Of a stretch of 39,176 nt of DNA, positions 1 through 9,205 are shown piece after piece (the stretch's first letter is position 1; every line of letters begins with the position of its first letter). Source of the DNA: a bacterium. Lineage in GTDB: Bacteria > Bacillota_I > Bacilli_A > RF39 > UBA660. The stretch is from positions 1 to 39,176 of the forward strand of contig JAUNMG010000012.1 of the NCBI GenBank assembly GCA_030531905.1, read 5' to 3'. The notes under the pieces were generated by a model. That model was not told the DNA's origin. It ran no database searches and worked only from the letters and a program-made list of their open reading frames with translations. A program made the position numbers and the translations under genes.

Positions 1-155
1 ATGGGATAAAGGAAGGAATAAAGCAAGGTGTAGAAAAAGGTTCACTTGATAAATCACTTGAAATAGCTAAGTCTATGTTAGAAAAAAATATGGATATAGA
101 ATTAATCTCTGAATTAACTAATTTATCTAAAGAACAAATCGAAGAATTGAAATAG
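1..155 (+). CDS. C-terminal end of a PD-(D/E)XK nuclease family transposase-like protein (5' partial)
   Basis: An open frame enters from the left edge (codons in phase with base 3) and ends at TAG 153-155, giving the last 50 residues. It reads GIKEGIKQGVEKG, then a helical stretch and a final NLSKEQIEELK. This pattern of EG/QG repeats followed by 'isklTgLskeeIe.L' is typical of the C-terminus of Rpn/PDDEXK_2 transposase-like proteins, which are abundant in low-GC gut Firmicutes. The nuclease domain lies outside the window, so activity cannot be judged. The assignment rests on this short tail only. Confidence 0.5.
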   Translation, partial: GIKEGIKQGVEKGSLDKSLEIAKSMLEKNMDIELISELTNLSKEQIEELK

Positions 156-195
156 AAAAATATAATATGCAATATCAATGATTAGGAGGGTTAAT

Positions 196-1227
196 ATGAG
201 TAGGATAGATGTTGATTACATTAATACAAAATTAATAGAGAAGGAAGATGCTCCATTTAAATTAAGTGATTTGGAGTATCCTGAAATTATAACTAACGGT
301 AGTTATTTATTAGATAGTAATGGTAAGCCTATTGGTACTAAAGGTGATATGTATGCTAAAACAATAATGGATAAAATTTTAAGAGAAGGTTGTTATGATG
401 AAACTCCAAGACCTGTATATGAAACAGATGGTAAAAAAGCTAATACTTTATCTCTTAACAATAAGGTATTGTTCCAATATGATTTATCTAAAGGAGAATC
501 TCCAATGATAACACTTCGCCCTATAGCTGTAAAGAAAAGTATTGGTGAAATTTTATGGATTTATCAAGATGCATCAACTGATTTAAATTTGTTAAAAAAT
601 AAATATGGTATAACTTGGTGGGATGAATGGGATTTAAAAGATAGTGACGGTAACTTTTTAAGGAATATTGGTTCTGTTTATGGAAATACAGTAGCTGACT
701 ATGACCAAATGAAAAATTTAATAATTGGTTTAATAGTAGATCCAGATGGAAGACGTCATATCATTGATTTATGGCAACTTGAGGAGTTTAAGAAACCTCA
801 TGGTTTAAAACCTTGCGCTTATCAAAGTGTTTGGAATGTTAGGCATGGAAGAGATGGAGTAGATTATCTTGATATGAAATTAATTCAAAGATCAAGTGAC
901 TTCATGGTAGCTGGTTGTATTAATCAAATGCAATATGTTGCACTAATGCAAATGGTTGCTCAAGCTACTAACTATACTCCTGGAGTATTTACTTGGGATG
1001 TTGAAAATATTCAAATTTATGATAGACATATTAAACAAGCTGTTGAGCAACTTAATAGAGAACCAGTTAATTGTGTTGATGGAAAACATAAAGAGCCTTA
1101 TCTAGAATTAAATCCAGATATTAAAGACTTTTATGATTTTACTTTGGATGATATTAAGGTTAAAAACTATCCTCGAGAACTTATAAAAGTAAAAAATAAA
1201 CAACAAACCTTTGATAAAGGTATTTAA
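196..1227 (+). CDS. thyA: Thymidylate synthase
   Basis: Makes dTMP from dUMP using methylene-tetrahydrofolate, in the cytoplasm. The ATG at 196 is chosen because AGGAGG (184-189) sits just before it; an in-frame ATG at 178 lies upstream of that site. The 343-residue protein has the catalytic Cys at about residue 207 in KPCAYQSVWNVRH, the dUMP phosphate-binding RSSD motif in QRSSDFMVAGCINQ, and a YDRH segment for the sugar contacts. It is longer than the 264-residue E. coli enzyme, with an N-terminal extension and inserts as in the B. subtilis ThyA-like branch. No dihydrofolate reductase gene follows. TATAAT at 161-166 is a possible -10, without a clear -35. Family assignment is firm. Confidence 0.93.
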   Translation: MSRIDVDYINTKLIEKEDAPFKLSDLEYPEIITNGSYLLDSNGKPIGTKGDMYAKTIMDKILREGCYDETPRPVYETDGKKANTLSLNNKVLFQYDLSKGESPMITLRPIAVKKSIGEILWIYQDASTDLNLLKNKYGITWWDEWDLKDSDGNFLRNIGSVYGNTVADYDQMKNLIIGLIVDPDGRRHIIDLWQLEEFKKPHGLKPCAYQSVWNVRHGRDGVDYLDMKLIQRSSDFMVAGCINQMQYVALMQMVAQATNYTPGVFTWDVENIQIYDRHIKQAVEQLNREPVNCVDGKHKEPYLELNPDIKDFYDFTLDDIKVKNYPRELIKVKNKQQTFDKGI

Positions 1228-1338
1228 TTATGAGTATTAATAGTTTTCACATAAGAAATATAACTTGAAAAACAGTGTTCCATTTTTAACTAAAGTGTGT
1301 TAAAATTTAGTTAAATAAAAGATAAAAGGAGATAGAGT

Positions 1339-1803
1339 ATGGAAGATAAAAATATGGGTATTTTAAATAAAAACGCTCAAAGACAACAAGTTGTATTTTT
1401 ATTTGGAGCAACAATAACAGTTATTTTAGTAGTAGTGGTTCTATTAAATTTCTTAAAACCAAAAGAGGTTGAAAAATTAAATGTATCTAAACTAGTTGAA
1501 AATGCAGAAACTAAAATAATTTTTGTTGAAAATAGTGATAAAACTAAATGTAAGAAATGTAGTGATATTAAAAAGTATTTGGATGATGAACAAATCAACT
1601 ATGTAACATATGATGTATCTTTATATACAAAAAAAGAATATAATGATATGTTAAAAACTATTGAAATTAATCCAGATGATTTTGGATATCCCGCAGTGAT
1701 TTATATTAGGGATGGAAAGTTATATTCAAATGTTATTAATTTAAGTGATACTAAGCCAGTAAAAGAGTTTATAAAAACATATGAATTAAAGAAAGTTAAG
1801 TAA
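1339..1803 (+). CDS. Membrane-anchored thioredoxin-like protein with a CxxC motif
   Basis: 154 residues; AAAGGAGAT at 1325-1333 precedes the ATG. One hydrophobic segment spans about residues 19-41, followed by a domain of about 110 residues with KCKKC at 71-75, so the redox pair is Cys71-x-x-Cys74. The later beta-strand part contains a GYPAVIYIRDGK segment, resembling the cis-Pro region of thioredoxin folds (here YPAV). The topology implies an outward-facing domain tethered to the membrane. It may be a thiol-disulfide oxidoreductase or a bacteriocin-transport-accessory-like protein; the partner is unknown. It stands alone between thyA and parE and is closed by a strong terminator. Confidence 0.6.
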   Translation: MEDKNMGILNKNAQRQQVVFLFGATITVILVVVVLLNFLKPKEVEKLNVSKLVENAETKIIFVENSDKTKCKKCSDIKKYLDDEQINYVTYDVSLYTKKEYNDMLKTIEINPDDFGYPAVIYIRDGKLYSNVINLSDTKPVKEFIKTYELKKVK

Positions 1804-1814
1804 TAAAAACGTAA

Positions 1815-1852
1815 AAATAAGTCAAATTGTTTGAAGATTGACTTATTTTTTT
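1815..1852 (+). terminator. Rho-independent terminator after the thioredoxin-like gene
   Basis: An 11-bp perfect stem AAATAAGTCAA / TTGACTTATTT with a 12-nt loop (1826-1837), running into seven Ts at 1846-1852. It separates this gene from parE. Confidence 0.9.
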
Positions 1853-1859
1853 GTATAAT
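1831..1859 (+). promoter_or_regulatory. Candidate parE promoter overlapping the terminator
   Basis: TTGAAG (1831-1836), 17-bp spacer, TATAAT (1854-1859), about 32 bp before the parE ATG. The -35 matches 4 of 6 consensus bases and lies in the loop of the preceding terminator, so the two signals share DNA. Confidence 0.6.
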
Positions 1860-1891
1860 AAATTATGGAATGTAATGGAGTTGATTAGATT

Positions 1892-3793
1892 ATGGCATTA
1901 AAATATGATGATTCATCGATAAAAATACTAGAAGGATTAGAGGCTGTTAGAAAACGTCCTGGTATGTATATAGGTTCTACTGATAAAAGAGGATTACATC
2001 ATTTAGTATGGGAAATTGTAGATAATTCAGTAGATGAGGCTATAAATGGCTTCGGTGATTACATTAAAATAATAATTCATTCTGATAAGAGTATTAGTGT
2101 AGAAGATCATGGACGTGGTGTTCCTGTTGGAATGCATGAGACAGGTAAATCTACTCCAGAAGTTATTTTTACAGTACTACATGCTGGTGGTAAATTTGAA
2201 ACTGATGGTTATAAAGTATCAGGTGGACTACATGGAGTTGGTTCTTCTGTAGTTAATGCTTTATCAAAATGGATGGAAGTAACAATTAAAAGGGACAAGG
2301 GAGAATACTATATTCGTTTTGAAGATGGAGGAAAGGTTGCAACTCCGCTTAAGAAGATTGGTACTACTAATAAAACAGGAACTACTGTAAGATTTCTACC
2401 AGACCCTGAAATTTTTACAACTACTAATTTTTCATACACTACTATTTGCGAAAGAATGCAGGAGTCTGCCTTTCTTTTAAAAGGAATAACTATTGAAATT
2501 GTAGATGAAGAAGATGAACGTGAAGTAAAATATTGTTATGAAAGGGGAATCGAAGAGTTTGTCGAAGATTTAAATAAAGGTAAAAATACTCTTCACAAAG
2601 TTTTATCAATATCAGGATTAAGAGATAAAATCGAAGTTGATATTTCCATGCAATATACAGATACTTATAACGAAAATATTGTTAGCTTTGTAAATAATGT
2701 TAAAACAGTAGATGGTGGTAGTCACGAGGTTGGATTTAAAACAGCTTTAACTAGATGCTTTAATGATTATGCTAAGACTAATGGATTTATAAAAGGAAAA
2801 GATAAACCACTAGAAGGTAGCGATGTTAGAGAGGGATTAACTGCAGTTATAAGTTTAAAAATACCGGAAGATTTGTTGCAATTCGAAGGTCAAACCAAAG
2901 GAAAACTTGGAACACCTCAAGCTAGAGTTGTAGTTGACTCCATTGTTACAGAACAATTAAGAGTATTTTTAGAAGAAAATAAAGTAATCGCAACAGATAT
3001 TATAAATAAATCTTTAAGAAGTAAAGTAGCAAGAGAAGCAGCACGAAAGGCAAGAGAAGAGGCTAGAAAAGGTAAGAGTAAAAATTCAAAAGAAAGAAGT
3101 CTTTCTGGTAAACTTGCTCCTGCCCAAAGTAAAGATAAAACACAAAAAGAATTGTTCTTAGTCGAAGGAGATTCAGCAGGTGGTTCTGCTAAACAAGGTC
3201 GTGATCGTAAATATCAAGCAATTCTACCTTTACGTGGTAAAGTTTTAAATACTGAAAAAACAAAAGAAGAAGATATTTTGAAAAATGAAGAAATCAATAC
3301 AATGATTTATACAATTGGAGCTGGATATGGTTCTAATTTCTCCATAGATGATTGTGAATATTCAAAAGTCATTATCATGAGCGATGCAGATGAAGATGGT
3401 GGACATATTCAGTGTTTATTATTAACTTTCTTTTATCGTTACATGAAACCATTAATAGAAGATGGAAGACTCTTTGTAGCACTTCCACCACTATTCAAGA
3501 TCCAAAGTGGTAAAAATATCGACTATGCTTACACAATTGAAGAGATGAAAGAAAAATCTAAAGGTAAAAAATGTGAAATTCAAAGATACAAAGGACTTGG
3601 TGAAATGAATGCCGATCAGCTTTGCGAAACTACTATGCAAAAAGGTACAAGAACACTAATAAGGGTTAATATTGAAGATGCACAACTTGCCGAAAAACGT
3701 GTATCTGTTCTTATGGGAGATGATGTTCCACCTCGTAAAGAATGGATTGATGAAAATGTTGAGTTCACTTTAGAAGATGAATATCAAATATAA
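1892..3793 (+). CDS. parE: DNA topoisomerase IV subunit B (ATPase)
   Basis: ATP-driven subunit of topoisomerase IV, which decatenates replicated chromosomes with ParC. The 633 residues follow the GyrB/ParE order: a GHKL ATPase with EIVDNSVDEA near residue 45 and the GGLHGVGSSVVNALS ATP lid near 110; the transducer with QTKGKLG near 335; and the TOPRIM domain with EGDSAGGSAKQGRD near 425 and DADEDGGHI near 500. ParE rather than GyrB is favoured by ILPLRGKVLNTEK, by QRYKGLGEMNADQL and by parC downstream. The start is supported by GGAG at 1877-1880. Unusually, the parE-parC junction holds a decayed Bro-N gene. Confidence 0.93.
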   Translation: MALKYDDSSIKILEGLEAVRKRPGMYIGSTDKRGLHHLVWEIVDNSVDEAINGFGDYIKIIIHSDKSISVEDHGRGVPVGMHETGKSTPEVIFTVLHAGGKFETDGYKVSGGLHGVGSSVVNALSKWMEVTIKRDKGEYYIRFEDGGKVATPLKKIGTTNKTGTTVRFLPDPEIFTTTNFSYTTICERMQESAFLLKGITIEIVDEEDEREVKYCYERGIEEFVEDLNKGKNTLHKVLSISGLRDKIEVDISMQYTDTYNENIVSFVNNVKTVDGGSHEVGFKTALTRCFNDYAKTNGFIKGKDKPLEGSDVREGLTAVISLKIPEDLLQFEGQTKGKLGTPQARVVVDSIVTEQLRVFLEENKVIATDIINKSLRSKVAREAARKAREEARKGKSKNSKERSLSGKLAPAQSKDKTQKELFLVEGDSAGGSAKQGRDRKYQAILPLRGKVLNTEKTKEEDILKNEEINTMIYTIGAGYGSNFSIDDCEYSKVIIMSDADEDGGHIQCLLLTFFYRYMKPLIEDGRLFVALPPLFKIQSGKNIDYAYTIEEMKEKSKGKKCEIQRYKGLGEMNADQLCETTMQKGTRTLIRVNIEDAQLAEKRVSVLMGDDVPPRKEWIDENVEFTLEDEYQI

Positions 3794-3878
3794 GAAAGTA
3801 ATTTGTAATATGCAGCTAAAACTAAATTAATATATCATCTATAATATTTATAATGATTGTAAATAAAAAAGAGATATA

Positions 3879-4230
3879 ATGAAGAAAGAAAAAATAGAAA
3901 TAATTACAAATTTATTTGAAGACAGTGAAACAAGAAGCATATGGAACAGTGAAGAAGATTATTACTTTAGTGTTGTTGATGTGATTGGTGCATTAACTAA
4001 TTCTAATAACCTTAGAGAATATTGGCCTATTTTGAAAGTTAGGCTAAGAAACAGAAGTTAGTAAAGCCACTACAAATTGTAGTCAGTTGAAAATGTTGGC
4101 TCCTGATGAAAAAATGAGACTAAGAGATACAATGTCAACAAAAAATATTCTTAGATTTATTGGATCTGTTCTTGGCCCTAAAGCTGAACCTTTTAAACTT
4201 TTGCTTGTTAATTTTGTAGTGATAGAATAA
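3879..4230 (+). pseudogene. Frameshifted Bro-N domain (antirepressor-like) gene between parE and parC
   Basis: The first frame (3879-4061) encodes 60 residues with ETRSIWNSEEDYYFSVVDV and LREYWPILKVRLR, typical of the Bro-N domain seen in phage antirepressors and baculovirus BRO proteins. It stops at TAG 4059-4061, but the family match continues in the +1 frame from 4054 with EVSKATTNCSQLKML and the Bro-N hallmark GPKAEPFK, ending at 4230. A one-base insertion therefore broke the gene, and the C-terminal part of the family is missing. The remaining 110 bases to parC hold only a short open stretch (MKESVVTRNNDLNY from 4234) of unclear origin. It looks like a dead mobile-type gene lodged in an otherwise conserved operon. 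Confidence 0.75.
4069..4083. repeat. Inverted repeat inside the Bro-N remnant
   Basis: ACTACAA-A-TTGTAGT: a 7-bp perfect stem with a one-base centre. It covers the codons of TTNCS, where intact Bro-N proteins usually read TNCHQL. It is comparable in place to the longer repeats in the RhuM and ORF6N genes, but alone it is short enough to arise by chance. Confidence 0.5.
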
Positions 4231-4340
4231 AAAATGAAAGAATCAGTAGTAACAAGAAATAATGATTTAAACTATAAATATATAGATGATAATATACAGA
4301 TTGAAAATAAATCTTAAAAATAAAAGAAAGTAGTGATAGT

Positions 4341-6875
4341 ATGGCAAAGAAAAAAACAGAAACACAGGAAGTTATAGAAAAAATATTTGATTATACTCTA
4401 GAAGATATTATGGGAGAGCGTTTTGGAAGTTATTCTAAATATATTATTCAAGATCGTGCTATTCCTGATGCTAGAGATGGTTTAAAACCAGTTCAAAGAA
4501 GAATTTTATACTCTATGCATAAAGAAAGAAACACTTATGATAAAGGATATCGTAAGAGTGCTAAAACTGTTGGTGATGTTATAGGTAATTATCATCCACA
4601 TGGTGATACATCTATATATGATGCTATGGTTAGAATGAGTCAGTCATGGAAAACAAGACTTCCATATATTGATATGCATGGTAATAATGGTTCAATTGAT
4701 GGTGATAGCCCTGCAGCTTATCGTTATACTGAAGCTAGACTTTCTAAAATAAGTAATGAAATGTTACGTGATATAGACAAAGATACAGTTGAATTTGCTC
4801 CTAACTTTGATGATACTACAGAAGAGCCAACTGTCTTACCTGCAAGATTTCCAGCTTTGCTTGTATATGGTGCTCAAGGAATTTCAGCAGGTTATGCAAC
4901 AAACATTCCTCCACACAATTTAGGAGAAGTAATTGATGCTACAATTCATCAAATAGATAATCCAAATTGTAGTCTAGAAACTTTAATGAAATATGTTAAA
5001 GGACCTGACTTTCCAACAGGTGGTATTATTGAGGGGTTAGACGGAATCAAACAAGCTTATGAAACTGGTCGAGGTAGAATTGTTGTTAAGAGTAGATATC
5101 ACTTAGAAGAAGATAAGAATAAAACTTCTATCGTTATTACGGAAATTCCATTCGAATCTAATAAAGCTATGATGGTTAAAAAAATGGATGATATCAGACT
5201 TGATAAAAAACTTGATGGTATAATTGAAGTTAGAGATGAATCTGCTCAAGATGTTAGAGTAGTTATTGATGTTAAAAAAACAGCAAACATTGATTTAATA
5301 ATCAATTATTTTTTAAAGAATACTGACATGCAAATAAGTTATAACTTTAATATGGTATCAATTGTAAATAAACGTCCTAAATTACTAGGATTAAAAGATG
5401 CTTTGAAAGCTTTTATCAATCATCAAAAAGAAGTAGTTACAAGACGTACAAAGTTTGATCTTGATCATGCAGAAGCTCGTCTACATATTGTTGAAGGTCT
5501 AATTAAATGTATCTCTATTTTGGATGAAGTTATCAAAGTGATTCGTGCTAGCAAAAATAAAGCGGATGCTAAAGATAATTTAGTAAAAGAATTCTCATTT
5601 ACCCCTGTTCAAGCAGAAGCAATTGTAACATTACAACTATATAGATTAACTAATACTGATGTTGTTGAACTAGAAGAAGAGATGGCTAATTTGAAAAAGA
5701 TAATTGCTGGTTTAAATTCAATTTTAGGTGATGAAGAAGTTTTAAAATCTGTTATGAAAAAAGATTTACGTGATGTTAAGAAAAACTATGCAGAAGATAG
5801 AATTACTGATATAAAAGAAGAAATAACAGAGATTAAAATTGATACAACAGTAATGATTCCAAAAGAAGATGTTGTAGTATTAATTACTAAAGACGGTTAT
5901 ATTAAAAGAACTAGTACCAGAAGTTATCAAGCAAGTAATAACGATATGCCAACATTAAAAGAAAACGATTATATTATTGGTTTATATGAAATGTCTACAC
6001 TAGATACATTACTTGTATTTACTAATAAAGGAAACTATTTATATATACCAGTTCATACTATCTTTGATATTAAATGGAAAGATATTGGTAAACATATTTC
6101 TAATTTAATAGAAATATCTCCAGATGAAAGAATTATTTCAGCTATACCTGTATATGATTTTGAGTCAAACAAAAATATTATCATTACTTCTAAAAATGGT
6201 ATGATTAAAAGAAGTAAGTTAAGTGACTTTAAACTTACAAGATATTCTAAACCAACCAGTTGTATGAAATTAAAAGATGGTGATGAAGTAATTGATGCTT
6301 ATATGGAGTCAAATCCTTGTATATTCTTAACTACAAATAGTTGTTATGGACTAAGCTTCCCAGTTAGTGATATTCCTTTAGTTGGAGTTAAAGCTAGCGG
6401 GGTTAAAGCTATTATGTTAAAAGATGATTATTTAGTTTCTTCTAATAATTTTGATTATAATAGTCAAGAATTTATCTCAATTATTACTGATAAAGGTAGT
6501 GCTAAGAGAGTTAGATTAAGTGAATTTCCAATATCTTCAAGAGCAAGACGAGGATTACTACTTTTAAGAGAGGTTAAGACTAATCCTTATCAAATCTTAA
6601 AAACATTTATTATAAGTCCTAAGGAACATATAGGAATTAAAACTTCAGAAATTGATATTTTAAAAGTAACTGAACTTCCTATTATGGATCGATATTCAAC
6701 AGGTAGCCAAATATCTAAAAAAGAAATAGTAGATGCCTTTGAAATTAAAAATCTAGAAACAAAAGAAAAGTTTAATGAAGTAAAAAAGGAAGTAGAAAGT
6801 ACTCCTAAGAAGGATCAAATAGATTTAAAATCAATCGATGATAGATTAATGACTATAGATGATTTTCTAAATTAA
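4341..6875 (+). CDS. parC: DNA topoisomerase IV subunit A
   Basis: DNA-cleaving subunit of topoisomerase IV, partner of ParE. The 844 residues include RDGLKPVQRRILYSM near residue 45, the quinolone-resistance region HPHGDTSIYDAMVRMSQ near 90, the catalytic Tyr129 in AYRYTEARLSKIS, and the IPPHNLGEVIDA segment near 190. The C-terminal half is a beta-pinwheel with repeats such as ITKDGYIKRTS and TSKNGMIKRS; no clear GyrA box (QRRGGKG) is seen, which favours ParC over GyrA. The upstream ribosome binding site is weak (AAAGAAAGTAGTG). It ends in a terminator 4 bases after the stop. Confidence 0.93.
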   Translation: MAKKKTETQEVIEKIFDYTLEDIMGERFGSYSKYIIQDRAIPDARDGLKPVQRRILYSMHKERNTYDKGYRKSAKTVGDVIGNYHPHGDTSIYDAMVRMSQSWKTRLPYIDMHGNNGSIDGDSPAAYRYTEARLSKISNEMLRDIDKDTVEFAPNFDDTTEEPTVLPARFPALLVYGAQGISAGYATNIPPHNLGEVIDATIHQIDNPNCSLETLMKYVKGPDFPTGGIIEGLDGIKQAYETGRGRIVVKSRYHLEEDKNKTSIVITEIPFESNKAMMVKKMDDIRLDKKLDGIIEVRDESAQDVRVVIDVKKTANIDLIINYFLKNTDMQISYNFNMVSIVNKRPKLLGLKDALKAFINHQKEVVTRRTKFDLDHAEARLHIVEGLIKCISILDEVIKVIRASKNKADAKDNLVKEFSFTPVQAEAIVTLQLYRLTNTDVVELEEEMANLKKIIAGLNSILGDEEVLKSVMKKDLRDVKKNYAEDRITDIKEEITEIKIDTTVMIPKEDVVVLITKDGYIKRTSTRSYQASNNDMPTLKENDYIIGLYEMSTLDTLLVFTNKGNYLYIPVHTIFDIKWKDIGKHISNLIEISPDERIISAIPVYDFESNKNIIITSKNGMIKRSKLSDFKLTRYSKPTSCMKLKDGDEVIDAYMESNPCIFLTTNSCYGLSFPVSDIPLVGVKASGVKAIMLKDDYLVSSNNFDYNSQEFISIITDKGSAKRVRLSEFPISSRARRGLLLLREVKTNPYQILKTFIISPKEHIGIKTSEIDILKVTELPIMDRYSTGSQISKKEIVDAFEIKNLETKEKFNEVKKEVESTPKKDQIDLKSIDDRLMTIDDFLN

Positions 6876-6879
6876 AATT

Positions 6880-6903
6880 CAGAAATTTATTTTCTGTTTT
6901 TTT
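6880..6903 (+). terminator. Terminator after parC
   Basis: CAGAAA (6880-6885), loop TTTAT, TTTCTG (6891-6896), then seven Ts. A short stem, but correctly placed immediately after the stop codon. Confidence 0.7.
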
Positions 6904-6904
6904 C

Positions 6905-6933
6905 TTGACTAAATTACAAAATTTTTCTATTAT
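6905..6933 (+). promoter_or_regulatory. Promoter of the surface protein gene
   Basis: TTGACT (6905-6910), 17-bp spacer, TATTAT (6928-6933), 22 bases before the ATG at 6956. The TTG of the -35 box is also an in-frame TTG codon, so a longer reading from 6905 would begin inside the promoter and is unlikely to be real. Confidence 0.7.
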
Positions 6934-6955
6934 TAATAATAGAGGAGATGTGGGT

Positions 6956-9196
6956 ATGGATAAAGGAAAAAAGAAAAATAATATTAAATTATTAGTAGGT
7001 GCTATTATTCTGACGTTAGTTGTAGTACTAGGAACAACTTATGCTTGGCTTAGGATAACAAGAAATTCTAATGTTATAAATAAGATTAAAGCAGGTAGTT
7101 TAGAAATGATATTAGATGATTCTACAACAGACGGAATAAAGTTAATTAATGAAGTTCCAAAAAGTTATAGACAAGGAATGGAGACTAAAGAGTATACATT
7201 TACATTAACAAATACAGGAACAACAAATAATAATTATTCAATCTATTTGGATGATGTATTAACATTTACAAATGATGAAAATCAAGAAGTGACAATAACA
7301 GATGACAATAAATTAGCAGATACTAAAATAAGATATATCTTATTAAAAGATGATGAGGTAGCAGCAGCAAGTAAATCAAAACTTTTAAGCAACACAATAG
7401 AAAGAAGTATAGATGGGGGTAAAATAACAAGTAAACAAACAATTAAATATAGTTTAAGAATATGGATAGATTCCAAAGCAGGAGATAATAACACTCAAGA
7501 TGAGGTAATGGGAAAATTGTTTAATGCAAAACTAAGGGTAGAGGCAAGTCAAACTGTTAATAAAGGTGATTATCAAGTTACGTTTAATACAGATGGTGGT
7601 AGTTCCATTGAATCACAAACGTTAAAAAGTGGAGAGATAATAGAAAAACCACTAGATCCTATTAAAGAAGGATATGCTTTTAGATATTGGTCATTATCAA
7701 AAAATGGTAATGAATATGATATTAATACACCAGTTACAAGTGATATAACATTATATGCTGTATATAAATTGTCTAAAAATCCAGTACTTGCAGTATCCAC
7801 TGAAACATCATTATTTAACAATTCAACCATTAGTAGAAGTGTTTATAAGGTCGTTTTTTCTGATTCAATAGATGGAATGGTAGAGTGTAGCAGCAGTGAA
7901 ACAAATAATTGTTATACAACAAAATGGGATGCTTCTGCTAACTTAGATAATTCTGTTAATGGATATTATAATAATAATACTGGAATACTTACAATAGCTG
8001 CAGATGGAGAAAAACCAATTGCAAATCCTGATTCTAGTAAGATGTTTTATAAATTTGGTGCATATGCTGGGATTGATGCAGCAAAATTAGACACTTCTAG
8101 GGTTACTAATATGGAATATATGTTTTCAAGTTCTGGTATAAGAGGTTCAATTACAGGACTTGAAAATTGGAATACGAGTAAGGTAACAAATATGCAAGGA
8201 ATGTTTATGGGACAATACAGTGGAAACGATGCAGTAAATCCTGTTAATGAAATTTCTGATATATCAAAGTGGGATGTATCAAATGTTACAAATATGAATT
8301 ATTTATTTGAATATACTAGAACATTAACTAAAGATATAGATTTATCAAAATGGAATGTAAAAAATGTAGAAAAAATATCAAGTATGTTTTACTATTCTAA
8401 TGCTAATGTTAATATGAGTAATCTAAAATTCGATAAAATTGATGGGTTAAATTATATGTTTTATGGTTCTTCTGGAAACATAAATTTAAGTCATACAGAA
8501 TTTAAAAATGTTACTAATTTAAATCGGAATGCTTTTGATAATGCTAGTGGAACTGTTGATTTATCATATGCTTCTTTTCCAAAAGTAACAGAGGCTAGTT
8601 ACTTAGTAAGTAATAGTAATATTACTTCACTGGATGTTACTAATTTGGACCTTAGCAACGCTGTGACATACTTCTATTTTATTTATAAGTCAACTGCTTT
8701 AAAAGAAATTAACGGCTTAGCTACATTAGATACTTCTAAGGTGACAACATTTGAAAATGTATTTTCATATTTACCTTCATTAGAAACATTAGACCTATCT
8801 GGATGGGATACATCGAAAGCAACAACAATCAGTGACCTTGCATATGGTTCCAGTAGTGTTCCAATGGCTAGTTTAAAGACAGTTAAGCTTACCAATATGA
8901 CATTTAATAATAATTTTAAATTATCCTATTATTTAATAAGTGATGCACCTGCATTAGAATATTTGGATATTAGTAGTTTAGACAATCTTTCTTACGATAC
9001 AAGACCAAGTTTATTAATTGGTGCTAGTCCATGCGATACTATAGTAAAGGGAAAGCCTCTTACTATTAAAATAAAAAATGAGACAATTGCTAATAAGTTA
9101 TTAAACGGTGTTGATGGTTATTCAACTTCTGGTTTATGTGGTTTTGATTCTAGTTATACAAAAGGTGTTTTACCAGGAGTTAAATTTGAATATTAG
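6956..9196 (+). CDS. Surface protein: SipW/TasA-type N-terminus, InlB B-repeat, BspA-like DUF285 repeats
   Basis: 746 residues from the ATG at 6956 (GAGGAG at 6942-6947). The N-terminus is KGKKKNN, then a hydrophobic helix and GTTYAWL, the style of signal segment seen in SipW-processed TasA/camelysin-like proteins. Next comes a beta-rich region to about residue 190, an InlB B-repeat (about 200-275, with FNTDGGSSIESQT and TSDITLYAVYK), and from about 370 tandem DUF285/BspA-like repeats such as DTSRVTNMEYMF, NTSKVTNMQGMF and DVSNVTNMNYLF grading into leucine-rich-repeat-like units. No LPXTG motif or C-terminal anchor is visible. It is probably an exported adhesin-like protein. A lipoprotein gene follows after 9 bases. 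Function is inferred from domain type only. Confidence 0.75.
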   Translation: MDKGKKKNNIKLLVGAIILTLVVVLGTTYAWLRITRNSNVINKIKAGSLEMILDDSTTDGIKLINEVPKSYRQGMETKEYTFTLTNTGTTNNNYSIYLDDVLTFTNDENQEVTITDDNKLADTKIRYILLKDDEVAAASKSKLLSNTIERSIDGGKITSKQTIKYSLRIWIDSKAGDNNTQDEVMGKLFNAKLRVEASQTVNKGDYQVTFNTDGGSSIESQTLKSGEIIEKPLDPIKEGYAFRYWSLSKNGNEYDINTPVTSDITLYAVYKLSKNPVLAVSTETSLFNNSTISRSVYKVVFSDSIDGMVECSSSETNNCYTTKWDASANLDNSVNGYYNNNTGILTIAADGEKPIANPDSSKMFYKFGAYAGIDAAKLDTSRVTNMEYMFSSSGIRGSITGLENWNTSKVTNMQGMFMGQYSGNDAVNPVNEISDISKWDVSNVTNMNYLFEYTRTLTKDIDLSKWNVKNVEKISSMFYYSNANVNMSNLKFDKIDGLNYMFYGSSGNINLSHTEFKNVTNLNRNAFDNASGTVDLSYASFPKVTEASYLVSNSNITSLDVTNLDLSNAVTYFYFIYKSTALKEINGLATLDTSKVTTFENVFSYLPSLETLDLSGWDTSKATTISDLAYGSSSVPMASLKTVKLTNMTFNNNFKLSYYLISDAPALEYLDISSLDNLSYDTRPSLLIGASPCDTIVKGKPLTIKIKNETIANKLLNGVDGYSTSGLCGFDSSYTKGVLPGVKFEY

Positions 9197-9205
9197 GAGG
9201 GAAAT

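Noticed and set aside
4234-4317. 27-codon open frame before parC (MKESVVTRNN...)
   Set aside because: No ribosome binding site or family match; probably part of the debris of the Bro-N gene or chance.
1892-6875. gyrB/gyrA instead of parE/parC
   Set aside because: Motif variants (ILPLRGKVLNTEK) and the lack of a clear GyrA box favour topoisomerase IV.
6905-6955. TTG-start extension of the surface protein
   Set aside because: The TTG is the -35 box of a well-spaced promoter, and GAGGAG precedes the ATG at 6956.
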